A stretch of DNA of 64,000 bases, from the NCBI GenBank assembly GCA_963070105.1, contig OY718805.1:10141652-10205651 (forward strand), in the 5' to 3' direction. Shown here in pieces: positions 1 through 13,778 of this stretch. The notes beneath the pieces are model-generated. The model searched no databases. It had not been told where the DNA came from and saw only the letters and a program-made list of their open reading frames with translations. Position numbers and translations under genes: made by a program. Every line of letters starts with the position of its first letter. Positions within the stretch are counted from its first letter, which is position 1. The DNA comes from Litomosoides sigmodontis (taxonomy: Eukaryota > Nematoda > Chromadorea > Rhabditida > Onchocercidae).

Positions 1-1184
1 GGGATGACTCGCTTCTTTTAGATAAAATTAAAAGCAATAGGTACATTATCCTAAAACCTTTGGATATGCATTATAATTTTTGTTCCTTCATTTATGTTTT
101 ATTGCCAAAAGCAAGGTTTTTCAGAGGTGTACAGAGTCCCAAAAAGTCCGAAAAAGGAAGTACGGAACACGAAGTACGCCATATTGTTTCTTTCGTTCAG
201 TGTTGAAATTTGGATTTTTTAATAATCATTTTTATTTTCATGGATTTCTGGCATAAGTGAAATAAATATATTAGACAACTTAAAGATTTTGGAAATTGGG
301 CAGAGCTGTAGTGGCATACTGGTTTCACAGTTTCGCTTTAATTCTTTATAGGCAGTAAAGAAAATTTTCAAACAGTCTGTTACAAATAGTGGAAGTGCTC
401 TTACTAGCTGGATGATAAATCGAGTGAAACAACTAAACTCACAAGTGGATGCCGATGTGTTCGCCGCGTTCATTGAAGGCGTTGATAATCCAAATGAAGT
501 ACGGCAGGATCCCTTAAAGCATTTGACTCTCAGTTCTTTGAAATCTCTGTCTGAGTTGGCTGCTTCAGATTTTTTTGTCAAGTACTTACATATGTGGTTC
601 AACGTAGTTGTTCCTTGAATATGTCAGGCTGTTGGCATGCGGGTTTCAGTATATCTCTTTTATTTAGGTGGAAGACTACATAATTGGTTATTTGGGTGAA
701 AGCCGTTCAGTGAAGGAATTGATACGAGAATTTCTAGAAAAGCGTTCACAAGCCCGTCAAAAGAAAGAGCCTGTTGATAAGGATGTAAGTTTGGATCTCC
801 ATAGGCTAAATTTTCATTGCACAGCGGATTCATTAATACATTTTGTAGGGTTTTCCAGAGGTGGTATTTTACTCTTTTTTTTGCCTTGGCGATATGAAAT
901 ATCTTTATTGTCGCTAACCTTTATTTTCGTAGGATTTATCTCATCCTGCACAAGCAGCGGATGCATTAAATGCCACTGTGGCTAATAATAAAAGTGATAG
1001 TTCTACCTCGCAGCAAATATTAACGGGTAGCGGAAAGCGGAAGAAAAAGGGGAATAAAGGAAATAAACTGGTTGTTGATGGTGCGTGTTTGGGTTTTAAA
1101 GGAACAGTCGATTCGAATCGTGTTAACGTCGGTGAAATCGATACTGTTGGTGGTAGTACAGTGATCGGTAACTCGCATAAGTGA
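1..1184 (+). CDS. GIGYF: GIGYF homologue (4EHP-GYF translational repressor), 3' end only
   Basis: C-terminal part of a GIGYF1/2-type protein; the window opens inside an exon, so the GYF domain lies off the left edge. Exons read as <1-40, 125-173, 352-498, 668-784 and 933-1184, all joining in phase; the stop is at 1182-1184. The recognisable family features are the helical segment around LTSWMINRVKQLNSQVD (like the human FTQWCEQML region), the run NPNE|VEDYIIGYLGES followed by ELIREFLEKRSQ, a lysine-rich stretch KRKKKGNKGNK, and the C-terminal box LGFKGTVDSNRVNVGEID, which matches the vertebrate LGFSVNASSERLNMGEIE end. Family proteins bridge the cap-binding repressor 4EHP to proline-rich partners and repress translation of selected or stalled mRNAs in the cytoplasm. 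Short ORFs between the exons are intron sequence. Identity is confident; the 5' half is not visible. Confidence 0.88.
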
Positions 1185-3219
1185 TTATTTTGGACAAAGA
1201 ACTTGTTCTGTAAAATCACATTCTTTATGTTTTTTTTAAAATGTACACTTTTCTCATTTTCTTCTGTAATTAAAAGTTTTTTTTCTTATTGTTTAGGATA
1301 TTACATGATTCCCTTTTTTTGTTGTTTTCCGGATCTACCGCATTTAGCAGCTATTTAATTTGGTCAATTTTAAGTTGTTTTTTGGATTAGTGCTGAAATT
1401 CCGGTATAATTTCGAGTGAGCTAGACAATTTCATGTGGGAGTTGCAATATGATCCGGAGAATTTGATTGGTCTTGCTGCAGAACGCATCTGTAAGAACGA
1501 AGTAGTATTAGGAAGGAATGATTCGTTTTCGAAAATGAAATATCAGTGCAAGAAATAAAGGTCATACTTTTCATTTTACTGCGTAAATTTCGCTGCTTTT
1601 TTGACCTTTTTTCTAAATTTTTCGTTGTTCTCAGTTGTCAGTTTATTATGGAAAATGTTTATATAGCAAAACCAGAAAACATTCACATTTCTATCATTTA
1701 CCGCCACTGTTGCCAGTTGGCACTTTTTGGCAATTTTATCGTTGTTCTTTGGATTTGACTTGCTCAACTGTTGAGAGAGGAAGAAAGAAGGAATCCACTA
1801 CTTCTCATACGTTTATTTGTGGTTGCTGCTAATTAAGCGTGTGAACGGTAATAATCGTGTGCGTTGCACTGTTATTTTATCCAGCTAAGGTTTGAGGTTT
1901 AACCTCTGTGGATCAAAATGATTAAATAAGGGCTCTTTTCTCGGCAACTCATAGCTTGTTAAATTTGTGAAAAGAACTTATATTTTAGCATGATTTCATC
2001 TGTTTACTCAAATTTGGTTAAGTCACTTTACTTTTCCAATGTGCAGTTAGCTGGGTGAAGGTTTGACTTGATTCAGGTGAAGATTTGAATGTTAGGTCTT
2101 TTCCAATTTTAAAAATTTCATTCTTGTCTCCACATTTTTAAAGATCACCTAATTCGTTTTGGAGGGTTTTTTGATTTCTGTGTTTTACTATTTCTCTCAG
2201 TTATTTTCAGCTTTTTGGTATGCGATCTCCTTCATGTTCTGTTGTCCTCCCCGGTCTTCTCCCTTCATCACTCTCATACTTTGACTACTTTGGCTAGCAG
2301 TGCGAAAAGTTTCCCCATGTTTTCCAATTATTACTGACATCGGGACGTGATAAGCTTTACATCCCATTATCTTTGTTCTCAGTAGTTTACGAATAGCTAA
2401 AGTAAAACTTTTGGTGGCTCCAATGATATTTGGTAAGAATATAATATTCCCGTAGCACCTTAGCATAGCTTCTTGTTTTTGTTTAATTTTATTAAATGAA
2501 GTGCTTCACTTTTTTACAATAATTCGAGCTGTTCTCTTATGGAATAGTGTTAGGTTGCTTGACTGCATCTTAAATTTGTATATCTTTAAGTGTCGTTGGC
2601 AACTTCGGTTCGATTAATTGTACTACTGCTTGAAATTGGAGAAGTGCACGGATAGAATTAAGCAACTGTTAGTACTGTTAGTACATATAGCTGAGAACAT
2701 ACGTGCTAGTTAATACATAAGAGCAGTGTTTTTTGTATGTAAGGATTGTCGAATTGACAGTGATTTTCCGTTTTACTTTTCGTTGTTCCCCATTTCTATT
2801 CATGTAATTTGTGTAGATTACTGGGCATTTTTCTGGCTTATTGTTGCTAAAATGGTGCGATGGGAGTTCCGGTTCTTCCACTACGTCTGATATTCACGAC
2901 TTCATGCTGCTTTGTCTCATTTGCAGAGCACTGATAATCCATACTTGTTTTTTATTTTCATTTTTGTTTGCGTGTTTAGTTTTGTTTTTTCTGCTGTGCG
3001 TATCCATCCATTTTTGCACTGGCTCCACACCACATGAAGGAGTAACATCATATTGTGGCCCATAACGCAATTGTACAAAGAATTTAATATTGATGTTTAT
3101 AAAGCGGTCATCTTTATATATATATATATATATAAACTTTTATTTGTAATTACTGACGTCTTATAGACTATGAGAAAGGAAATTTTATGAATTACATGTG
3201 GATTTTATGAATCCCTGCG

Positions 3220-3268
3220 TGAGTATTGTATACAAAGCATCGAAGCATGAGTATTGTATACAAAGCAT
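3220..3268. repeat. Tandem 21-bp direct repeat, period 28
   Basis: The 21 bases at 3220-3240 (TGAGTATTGTATACAAAGCA plus T) recur exactly at 3248-3268. Each copy contains the palindrome GTATAC. It looks like a local duplication. Confidence 0.85.
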
Positions 3269-3528
3269 GTTTAGGTGACTTTGCACGTTTTGCGCTGTCA
3301 ACTAGTGAAACACAGTTCATATTCTTTGTGTTGCATGCAACATCATAATGAAGTAATGTTGCATATACAAGATTGTATAGCAAAATTAGAAGAAAATGAA
3401 TCAACAATGGATTCATTGATTTGGAACTCAAATTCAAACTAATACAGGCAGTAAAGATTGCACAAGTCGACCGACTCGTCACTTAAAAGATGACTTTGTT
3501 GAAAGTCATTCCGAAAGAAATCGATAAT

Positions 3529-3849
3529 TCAGGTTATTTTCGATTTCGAAAGTGGAAGTAACGGTGATGGGTGCTTGAAATGAACCGTTAAGCATTTGGA
3601 TGGAAGGCGCAGAGGTTGCTGTGAATTGATGCAGTCTAGTGGGTTCTTTGCCTCCCTCCATACATACGGACGTTCTTTGATTGCTTGCTCAACATCATCC
3701 TTCTTTTCAAATGGGAAAGAAATTGGAGCTAACCGATAATTATGACTTCCCACAGTACCACATGAAGCAAATTCTGGCAATATCTGCACGTATATGTCAC
3801 AAATCCTACTTTCAATTCCACATAATAACTGCTGACCTATATTGTTCAT
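3529..3849 (-). other. Unassigned 106-codon ORF, possible decayed or orphan exon
   Basis: An ATG-initiated minus-strand ORF of 106 codons in AT-rich intergenic DNA. Its composition is mixed rather than low-complexity, for example FEKKDDVEQAIKERPYVW and NPLDCINSQQPLRLPSK, which reads more like protein than most background ORFs. I do not recognise a family, see no signal peptide or convincing splice partners, and see no neighbouring exon in phase. A second minus ORF at 3192-3482 lies just 3' of it but is hydrophobic and less convincing. It could be a relic of a gene or a chance ORF. Confidence 0.25.
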
Positions 3850-4183
3850 GAGTCATTGAATCAGGTCGCTATGTGGTAAACATCAAAGATTACAACAATT
3901 CACAGTGATTCTTGAAGATAAATTACCTTGAACAGATAAGATCATTAACATTTCTGCAACGCAATTTGCAGTACATTGTTCTTTTTTAAAAATTTTGTTG
4001 CTTTTATTTGCTTCCTTTTTCGAGTGCTTCCCTCTTATTACTTTAATTATTTTTTGCAACCCTAAAAATGTACCACTGAAGAATGAAGTATACAAGGAAA
4101 TTGCTGAAATGCATCAGCAAAATTATTCAATTCTCTTAAGGAAGGCGTTGTGGATGATTCCAGCAAGTTATTTACGTAACAAG

Positions 4184-4243
4184 CTGAAACAATACTTTAT
4201 GAAGTGACTTTGCTTCCAGTCACTTCATAAAGTATTGTTTCAG
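4184..4243. repeat. Perfect inverted repeat, 25-bp arms and 10-nt loop
   Basis: Arm 4184-4208 begins CTGAAACAATACTTTATGAA and ends GTGAC; 4219-4243 is its exact reverse complement. The 10-nt spacer is TTTGCTTCCA. There are no mismatches or bulges. The motif AAGTGACTTTG recurs at about 4250-4260. Transcribed RNA would form a near-maximal hairpin. The perfect pairing is unlike most animal pre-miRNAs and closer to a recent fold-back duplication or a miniature element remnant. Confidence 0.9.
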
Positions 4244-4918
4244 TATGTTAAGTGACTTTGGCTTTACCCCTTTCTTCTACGCTAAAATGATCGGCTGTGT
4301 AAGTTTACAAATTACAGAACACTTATCATGCAGTAACATCCATCCTAATAATATTTATTATATATATATATAATATACTCGAAGTGATATATGTAACTCG
4401 AAATGATATATATTCGTATTAAAATTATCATGTCGAGTTGCCAAATGTCAGTCAGTACCAATTGCTTACAACGTTCAGATGAATACGTTTGAAAAGGAAA
4501 CATTTATTACTGCTGTTGTTGTTATTGTTATAACTATAATTTTATTATTACTAGTTGCTATTAATTTAGACAACTAGTATTGATGGCAGTACCTCTGAAA
4601 ACTATGTAAATGAAAGTATTTCATAATGTAATTTCCTGACGCAAACTGGATTGCAGCTGACCTTCTTGGCAACATTGTAATGATAGTGACATTTAGTGAT
4701 AATGCTAATGATAATGGATATTGATAACGGTAATAATGATGATGTTCAGTCTCTAATTTAGTAAAAGGGAGGCCGATGAATAAATTTTTTGTGTTTTCTA
4801 CTGTTGGACTCAAAATAAAAAAACCCTTGAAAGCTACTTTTTTTGTGAAAGACTTGAATGGTTGTTTTTTAATGGCTAATATTATAGTTGCCTGCCTGAC
4901 TGATTGATGAAACAAATG

Positions 4919-4975
4919 AAGAGAGCGAAAGAGCGAGAAGAGAGAGAGAGAGAGAGAGAGAAGGAGGAGAGGAAA
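4919..4975. repeat. Purine-rich (GA)n tract
   Basis: Imperfect GA repeat with a pure (GA) core at about 4941-4961, about 100 bp upstream of the KChIP-like start codon. Similar GA/CT tracts occur at about 25994-26010, 45815-45838, 45920-45940, 52360-52392 and 53960-53993. Confidence 0.8.
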
Positions 4976-5073
4976 TAAAGTACTTGTTCAAGCAAAGATG
5001 TAATCATTCCACTCTGTAAGCGTTTTGATAAGTTCAAAATTGCAATCATACGCTAACGCGTTCTTCAAAACAA

Positions 5074-8041
5074 ATGAGCAGCAGGCGTCGTTCGGCTGGC
5101 TATGCGGAGAAGCTCAAATGCGCTATAAGTGCATTAACAAGTAAGGTTAACGAAGAATTTATTAGTTAACAAAAAAATTTTTACCTTGGAATTAAATTTG
5201 TTTAATCGGAAAGTAATTGTCATGAAAATTTACTTGAAATCCTTTCGCATCAGAAAAAAAATCGCCGAATGACTTAATTACGTTCTTTTATTGACTCAAA
5301 TACTTTCTTCTTGAATAATGGACATTTTTAAATCTGAGCGTTTCATTTAGCCTACTTAAAGTTGCACGGGGGCATTAGCTCACAAAAAAGGAATATTTTT
5401 TCTTTCAAACAAAATTGTCATAAAAGGAAATTATGTGCTCCCACCTCTGCTTAAAGCATATGTGTTCTACTTGTTTTAACTTTAATACAATTTGTCGCAT
5501 GAAGTGTTGCGCGTGTTGCGCTGCTCCCAAAGCACTTCATCCTTTACTTTCTAGCTTAGCTGTTTTTTGATCCCTCATTATCAGTCTTATAATAATTCGT
5601 GCATCAAAGAATGACGATAATGCAATTCCAACTGAAATAAGCAATGTTATTTATAAATTTTGTTCAATAGAATCACTCAGTTTAAAACACTTCTAAACAT
5701 CTGCGAATGTTAGCTAATTCATTGATTTGGTGATCTAACCCACAGATGTTATCCTTGAAGATCCATAACTTTTATAGGCTCTAATTCCAGCTTATCTTTA
5801 AGGCAATGGCATAAAATATAACTAAACCGATTTCCGTACACTTTTCATCTCGTACTTTAGCATTAATAATAGTCGATACTTCCAATTTTTTTTAATATTC
5901 CCTTGCATTTAAAACAAAATCGAAAGGATGAAATTAATTCAGTTAATAACGTAAGTCATTTATGTTGCGTAAATTGAAAGTTCGTACAGAAAAAAATTTT
6001 TGAAATTTCAAAATAACATCTGTTGCAAACAAACGCTCTATTAAATTTATTTCGAAATGCTCCAACTAAATTCCAATTAATCAGTTAAATCAACATTACT
6101 CCATTTTCATCCATTTACTTAATGAAGTAATCAATTCTAAAAATAAAGCAAACCCTTCGATTACACGAAATGTCATCTCTATCGCTGATATCGCGAGGGA
6201 ATTGCCAGTTAACAGCGATTCCATCGATCAAGTATGAATATGCAGCAAATTCAAAAATGCCTCAGATTCTTTCAATGAACAGCCATAACAATCTTTCAAA
6301 CAAAAAAATTTTCAAAACACGAGAAAAAATTCTTAACAATTATTTCATTATACTTTCTTCATTGATATCATAAAAAATTCGAACAGCTACTGCAAGTCAA
6401 TTACTTTTTTGCTGAAACCTTTTAAACGCTAAATGCATATGATTTTTTCATTTTGTGGCTTATTTATAAATAACAATAGCAATAATAATTTTCCTTTTCA
6501 TGCTAGCAATTTTTATCTCATAAACATTCTTTATTTTCCAGTTTGCAATGATTTCAGGACATGATGTGCAAGTAAGTACGCACTACGATGAAGCAATAAT
6601 AAGACCGAATTTGAACACTGTATCATTTTACATATAATTTTGTTCATGTTATTTATGAAATTTCAACTAATACAAACCTCAATTTCTGTACAAAAAACAT
6701 TTCATCTTCTCGAATTGAACTTATATAAAAAATTCAAATGGTATCATAACGGGCAAATGAATAAAAGTCACAATATTAGCGAGTGATTTTCTTGTTAATA
6801 AAGACTAAAATATTGTATTACTCATGTGTTGCCGGAAAGAGTAAAGATGGATATTTAAAAAACCTATTAATAGAATTTTTATTAACAAGATATGTTAATA
6901 TTTCGAAGTTCGTGGCATGCATAATATTCCGTGTGCTTGCAATTTCATTTCACTCGATTTGAAATTTATCCACACAACAAGAGATTGGATTCGTTATTTT
7001 CGAAATTCGATTATCTAAATGAATAACTTTCAGATTTTACCCGAACAACATTTTACGGCTGGTGAATTACGAGCACTTTACAGAACATTTAAAGACAGCT
7101 TGCCCATTTGCCGAAATTCATTCCGTGACATATATGCTAATATTTTCCCTCACGGCGATGCAGAAGAGTTTGCTGATTTAATATTTGATAGCATCGTATG
7201 TCAACACGCTGAATATGTAACATTTATGGTAATTCACTTATTATCACTTGTTTATTTAAATGTTCATTATAGTTATGCAAGCACAAAAGGTTTGATTTTA
7301 TTTTTAATTACAGGACTTCATTAAAGCATACTCGATTCTGTTCAGGGGAACAATGGAAGAAAAAATAAACTGGATGTACAAAATATACGATCCCAAAAAT
7401 ACCGGTAAAATCGGATGGGAAAGAATTTTTAGGATCATTACTGCTACTGATGATTTAATTGGTTAGGAATTGAAAATAAAAGAAAAAAGCTCCTCCATAA
7501 ATTAAAAAAAAAAAAGAGAAAAAACACAGAAAAGTTAAAACATCTTTGTGTACTGCTTTCATATGAAATAAAATTTAACGCTTCATTTCTAGCAACTAAA
7601 GAGTGTTCAAAATTATACAATGTCAATAGTACCAAAAACCCAAATTCAGGAATTAAAGCAATACCGATAATATCACCGGCTCAACGAGTAGAACAAGCTA
7701 AACAAATTGTACAGGTAGACATGCGCTAAGATACTATTTGCACTTTTCTTTTTAATTCTGTAAAATATCTCTTAAGATTCAACTTCCGCTTCAATAATAC
7801 TGGACAACGGAAATAAGACTAACCATTCTTTCATACTCCTAACAAGAAACTTTCGATTTAGCTTAGGCAAGGGAAAGATTTCACACGTTAAAATTTTCCG
7901 ATATCTGAATTTTTGATATTTCAGAAATTTGATCATGAAAATAAAGGATGGATATCACGGGAAGACTTTATGGAAGTGTGCAGGCAAGATGAACGTATTC
8001 TTCACTCGATTTCAACACTCTGTGCAACAATTGTGATATAA
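5074..8041 (+). CDS. KChIP / neuronal calcium sensor-like protein with degenerate EF-hands
   Basis: Six exons join in phase: 5074-5140, 6558-6571 (a 14-nt microexon), 7034-7228, 7314-7461, 7593-7714 and 7925-8041, giving 220 residues, the usual KChIP size. Diagnostic stretches are FTAGELRALYRTFKD, FRDIYANIFPHGDAEEFAD (KChIP: IYAQFFPHGDA), DFIKAYSILFRGTMEEKINW (KChIP: ALSILLRGTVHEKLRW) and a C-terminal EDFMEVCRQDERILHSI. KChIPs bind Kv4 channel N-termini and tune A-type currents. The metal loops are damaged: EF2 has no acidic ligands left, EF3 reads DPKNTGKIGWER (Lys, Thr and Arg at positions 3, 5 and 12), and EF4 reads DHENKGWISRED (Lys at position 5, Asp at 12). The protein starts MSSRRRS, so there is no Gly2 for myristoylation. 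Family assignment is strong; calcium insensitivity is inferred. An additional 5' exon cannot be excluded. Confidence 0.85.
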
Positions 8042-8624
8042 ATAATGCATAGACGTGGCATGCCAGGAAATCAAAAGTGAAATATAAAATGTGCATATTG
8101 TTGGGGATTTGAGGATAAGCGCATTTTGAAAAAGAAAAAGAATGAGATGAAAAGCACTGCAAAGCAGTGTGTTCAACCAAGATTTTAGATCGATGATAAA
8201 ATATTTCTATTTTTCAACTTATGGATGTCGAACATTTTTACAATTACAGATTAGGTGAAAAAGCGAGAAACAAAATGTAAACGATTAAAATTTTGAATTA
8301 CCAGATGGAGCTTACTTCGTCTATTATAGTATTTAAAACAACGTTGCGAACTATATATTGCCTTTTTTACTCTGCCTCAGAACCATAAGCAACTTCTTCT
8401 TTACAGCTGGTGATGTTGCGTTTGCAATATCTTTCGTTAACTACAAGTGTATTCATTATCTTAGGACATTAGTAGCCCAACTTATTCCACTCAACCCGAT
8501 AACTGACAGCAAAATATATTTTCACAGATTTAATCCGCTTAAAAATTTAAATTATTCCATAAAGCTTTTCCATAAAACGTCCTATATCATATGTATAATA
8601 TGTATCAGAAAAACTGAATGAATG
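8042..8624. other. Convergent intergenic gap
   Basis: Space between the ends of the KChIP-like (+) and the unidentified (-) genes. It presumably holds both 3' UTRs. The 87-codon ORF at 8358-8621 is AT-driven and unsupported. Nothing else is seen. Confidence 0.55.
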
Positions 8625-11413
<2,789 letters not shown>

Positions 11414-12167
11414 TCCTCGAGATACCGCTCAAATACTCTTCAATTAAACTAGATATGAGCAAAAATCTGTTTCAAAAAGTTCACGCGCGTCGAAATGATT
11501 GCCGCGCACTTCAATATGCAAATTTGCGTCCCGCCTGTAAAAATTCGAAAATAATGACTCATTGGTGGTAGTGGCAAGCAAGGATGGACGAGGATTTGAT
11601 TAAGTTAACACAATTCAATTCAAACAATTCCCATTCAACCGGTTCAGATTCCTTCAAGCGAAGATGAACTCTACAGTTTAGCGGTATTGCTTCGAAGTCT
11701 GCTTGTGATATCACGCAATAGAAAGGATGAGGGCTGAACTAAAGTTATTCATGCGTATATGATATTGTAGAGCAAGAGAGTAAAGCGGATTGAAGGAATC
11801 GAAATTGAAAGACAAAAACATTGAGTACGCTGCAAACGCAAAAAACGAGAAAAGTGATCGTTGGTAAAAAGGAATCGAACAGTTTTAAGCCTGAGCAATT
11901 TTTCAAATCGATACTTTTAGCGCTTCAGCTAAACGCTTACGTCAACGTTTTCTTGCAAAAAAAATGAATACTACGTATTCTTTAACTTTCCGGTAAATAT
12001 TATATTTCTAAAAATTGTGTGACATTTTGCAATAATTGAATGTTTCCATCTATTTCGATATATTTCGTCACCTTTTCCAGGCTGAGGATGAATGATTGAT
12101 CATTGGGCACTACGCTATTGCTGTGGTATTTTAGAAGAGAGGAAATTGAAAAGAAAATGGTTAGATG

Positions 12168-12188
12168 AGGTCAGAGGTCAAGTGACCT
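12168..12188. promoter_or_regulatory. Nuclear-receptor-type element: DR1 overlapping IR2
   Basis: Two direct AGGTCA half-sites at 12168-12173 and 12175-12180 with a 1-bp spacer (DR1), followed by TGACCT at 12183-12188, which forms an inverted pair with the second half-site (2-bp spacer). All three hexamers are perfect consensus. DR1 is the classical HNF4/RXR/COUP-TF site, and nematodes have a large HNF4-derived receptor family. It sits about 580 bp upstream of the first transthyretin-like start codon and about 755 bp upstream of the divergent gene's start. Confidence 0.55.
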
Positions 12189-12750
12189 ATTACGTATATA
12201 TTATTGATGATAGGATACATTAGTCCATAGATGTGTATTTGATCAGACTAACAAGTTCCTCTTTCTTCATTAGTAATCTCATCTCAAGTTTTTTCAAAGC
12301 AAACAGTTAAATTTTCGAATTTAAACAATCTCTTAAATTGCGCATTTCACGTGCCAATTTACTTTACATTGAAGCCTAAGTTAAATCTTGCGTAGATTAT
12401 TCATTTCAGAAACATTGACCTGTCTTCAATTTCCAACATGCAACTAATATAAAATGATTTGAACTTTTGAAGCGTTAACGTCACTGATAAAAATTTTTAA
12501 TTACTACTTTTGTATTTTTTGAATTTATAAACTAAACCATTGGCCGTTGCTGCGCATTTCAGATGTTCAACTTTGCACTTGTCATTGTTCGTGTTGCAAA
12601 CTAATTCAAAATACTAGTCTAATGGTTTGCTAAATAAGTTAATAGGAAGTGAGAAACAGGCAATGTAGGTGAAGTACGGCTCCGCAACGTCCTAGTACGT
12701 CTCAGTTGCTTTGATCACTACCAGCGGGCTACCGCTTGCTGCTTTGGGGG

Positions 12751-12767
12751 TTTCAGCGGTCGTTCAG
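12751..12767 (+). promoter_or_regulatory. Probable spliced-leader acceptor(s) of transthyretin-like gene 1
   Basis: TTTCAG ends at 12756 and GTTCAG at 12767, the latter one base before the ATG at 12769. An acceptor directly upstream of a start codon with no matching upstream exon is the usual mark of nematode trans-splicing. Confidence 0.5.
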
Positions 12768-12768
12768 A

Positions 12769-13778
12769 ATGTTGCGATTTTGGCTTGAGGTCTTCGCGAT
12801 CCTTTCGGTAGTTGCTCGTGCAACTCACGCGTATCGAATTGAACGTATGGTGCAGTCGACGGCTGTGCGCGGTAAATTCATTTGTGGTGAAAAGCCAGCA
12901 GTTGGTGTTAGGATAAAACTGTTCGAGGATGATTTCAATCCTCTAAATGGCTACAGTCAACCGGTTTCCGCTAATGAATACATGACGGGTAATAGCAATT
13001 TATTTCGAATTCAAGTCATTTAAAAATCACTCGTAAACTTTGCAATTGTTTCCAAATTCTCCTCATATGTACGCCTGGTAAGATAATTTTAATTCAAAAT
13101 TTTTTCTTTCCAATTTTAGCTTTAAATCCTGATGATGTTTTGAATCAAACATACACCGACGAAGATGGACAGTTCTTCGTGCACGGTACTACGGTAGAAG
13201 TTACGCAAATTCAGCCAATTTTAAAAGTGTACCACACTTGTCTCCATAACGGACTGGTTAGTACTGTCTGAATGAAATTGTCAGATATTGATAATCAATG
13301 ATGAATACTCCTTGTTTAATTAATCGTTAAGTGAGCAACTGAATTATTCATGAAATATGCGGAATATTTTGCAGCCTGGATTGCGGAAAATTCATTTCCT
13401 GGTTCCACGTCATTTCACCAACTACGGCACTCATGCTGAAAGAGTTTTAGACATAGGCATTTTTAATTTGGAGGCTGTGTTACCTGTAAGTATGATTTAA
13501 TTGTAATTTGAAAGAAATTCAATAAGTTTTCTCTACTAAATTTTAAATATCAAGTTCATATTATTTTTTTGCTTTTTTACTATCACCTCAATGACTCCTA
13601 TGTAATGCTGCCATTTAGAAATCACAATTTAAGTTCTGAAAATTTCAAAAAATCAAGCATCGAAAATTATATATCCAGTAAATGTGCTGGATACTTAGTA
13701 ACTAAATTGGGAATGACTCTTTCGGCTAATTGGAAATAGTAGTTTCAGGATGAAGAATACGAGAGTTACGTGGAATGA
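12769..13778 (+). CDS. Transthyretin-like secreted protein, copy 1 (short C-terminus)
   Basis: Exons 12769-12988, 13120-13256, 13375-13485 and 13749-13778 give 165 residues. A signal peptide (MLRFWLEVFAILSVVARATH) is followed by the family core: VRGKFICGEKPAVGVRIKLF, then PDDVLNQTYTDEDGQFFVHG with KVYHTC, then FLVPRHFTNYGTHAERVLDI and GIFNLEAV. Nematode transthyretin-like (TTL/TTR) proteins are small secreted beta-sandwich proteins; C. elegans TTR-52 bridges apoptotic cells to engulfing receptors, and filarial TTLs are common secretion products. The last exon is only 30 nt (DEEYESYVE then stop), whereas copies 2 and 3 have 120-nt last exons, and this copy lacks the cysteine the others place there. 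The second cysteine normally found in the CxRK position is Gly here. The acceptor for exon 4 and the junction phase are clear. Confidence 0.88.

Larger units (their letters stand above)
1185..5073. other. Intergenic region, 3.9 kb
   Basis: No gene could be supported here. The first few hundred bases are the likely GIGYF 3' UTR. The region holds a short (TA)n at about 3115-3134, a 21-bp direct repeat at 3220-3268, an unexplained minus-strand ORF at 3529-3849, a perfect inverted repeat at 4184-4243, and a purine tract (GA)n at 4919-4975 about 100 bp before the KChIP-like start codon. The other ORFs are short and low in complexity. Confidence 0.6.
11414..12768. promoter_or_regulatory. Divergent intergenic/promoter region
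   Basis: Space between the divergently transcribed unidentified gene (-) and the first transthyretin-like gene (+), so it should carry both promoters. It holds a DR1/IR2 hormone-response-like element at 12168-12188. No coding exon could be supported. Confidence 0.5.

Noticed and set aside
6170..6373. 67-codon ORF as N-terminus of the KChIP-like protein
   Set aside because: No donor joins it in phase to 6558 or 7034; the exon at 5074-5140 fits exactly.
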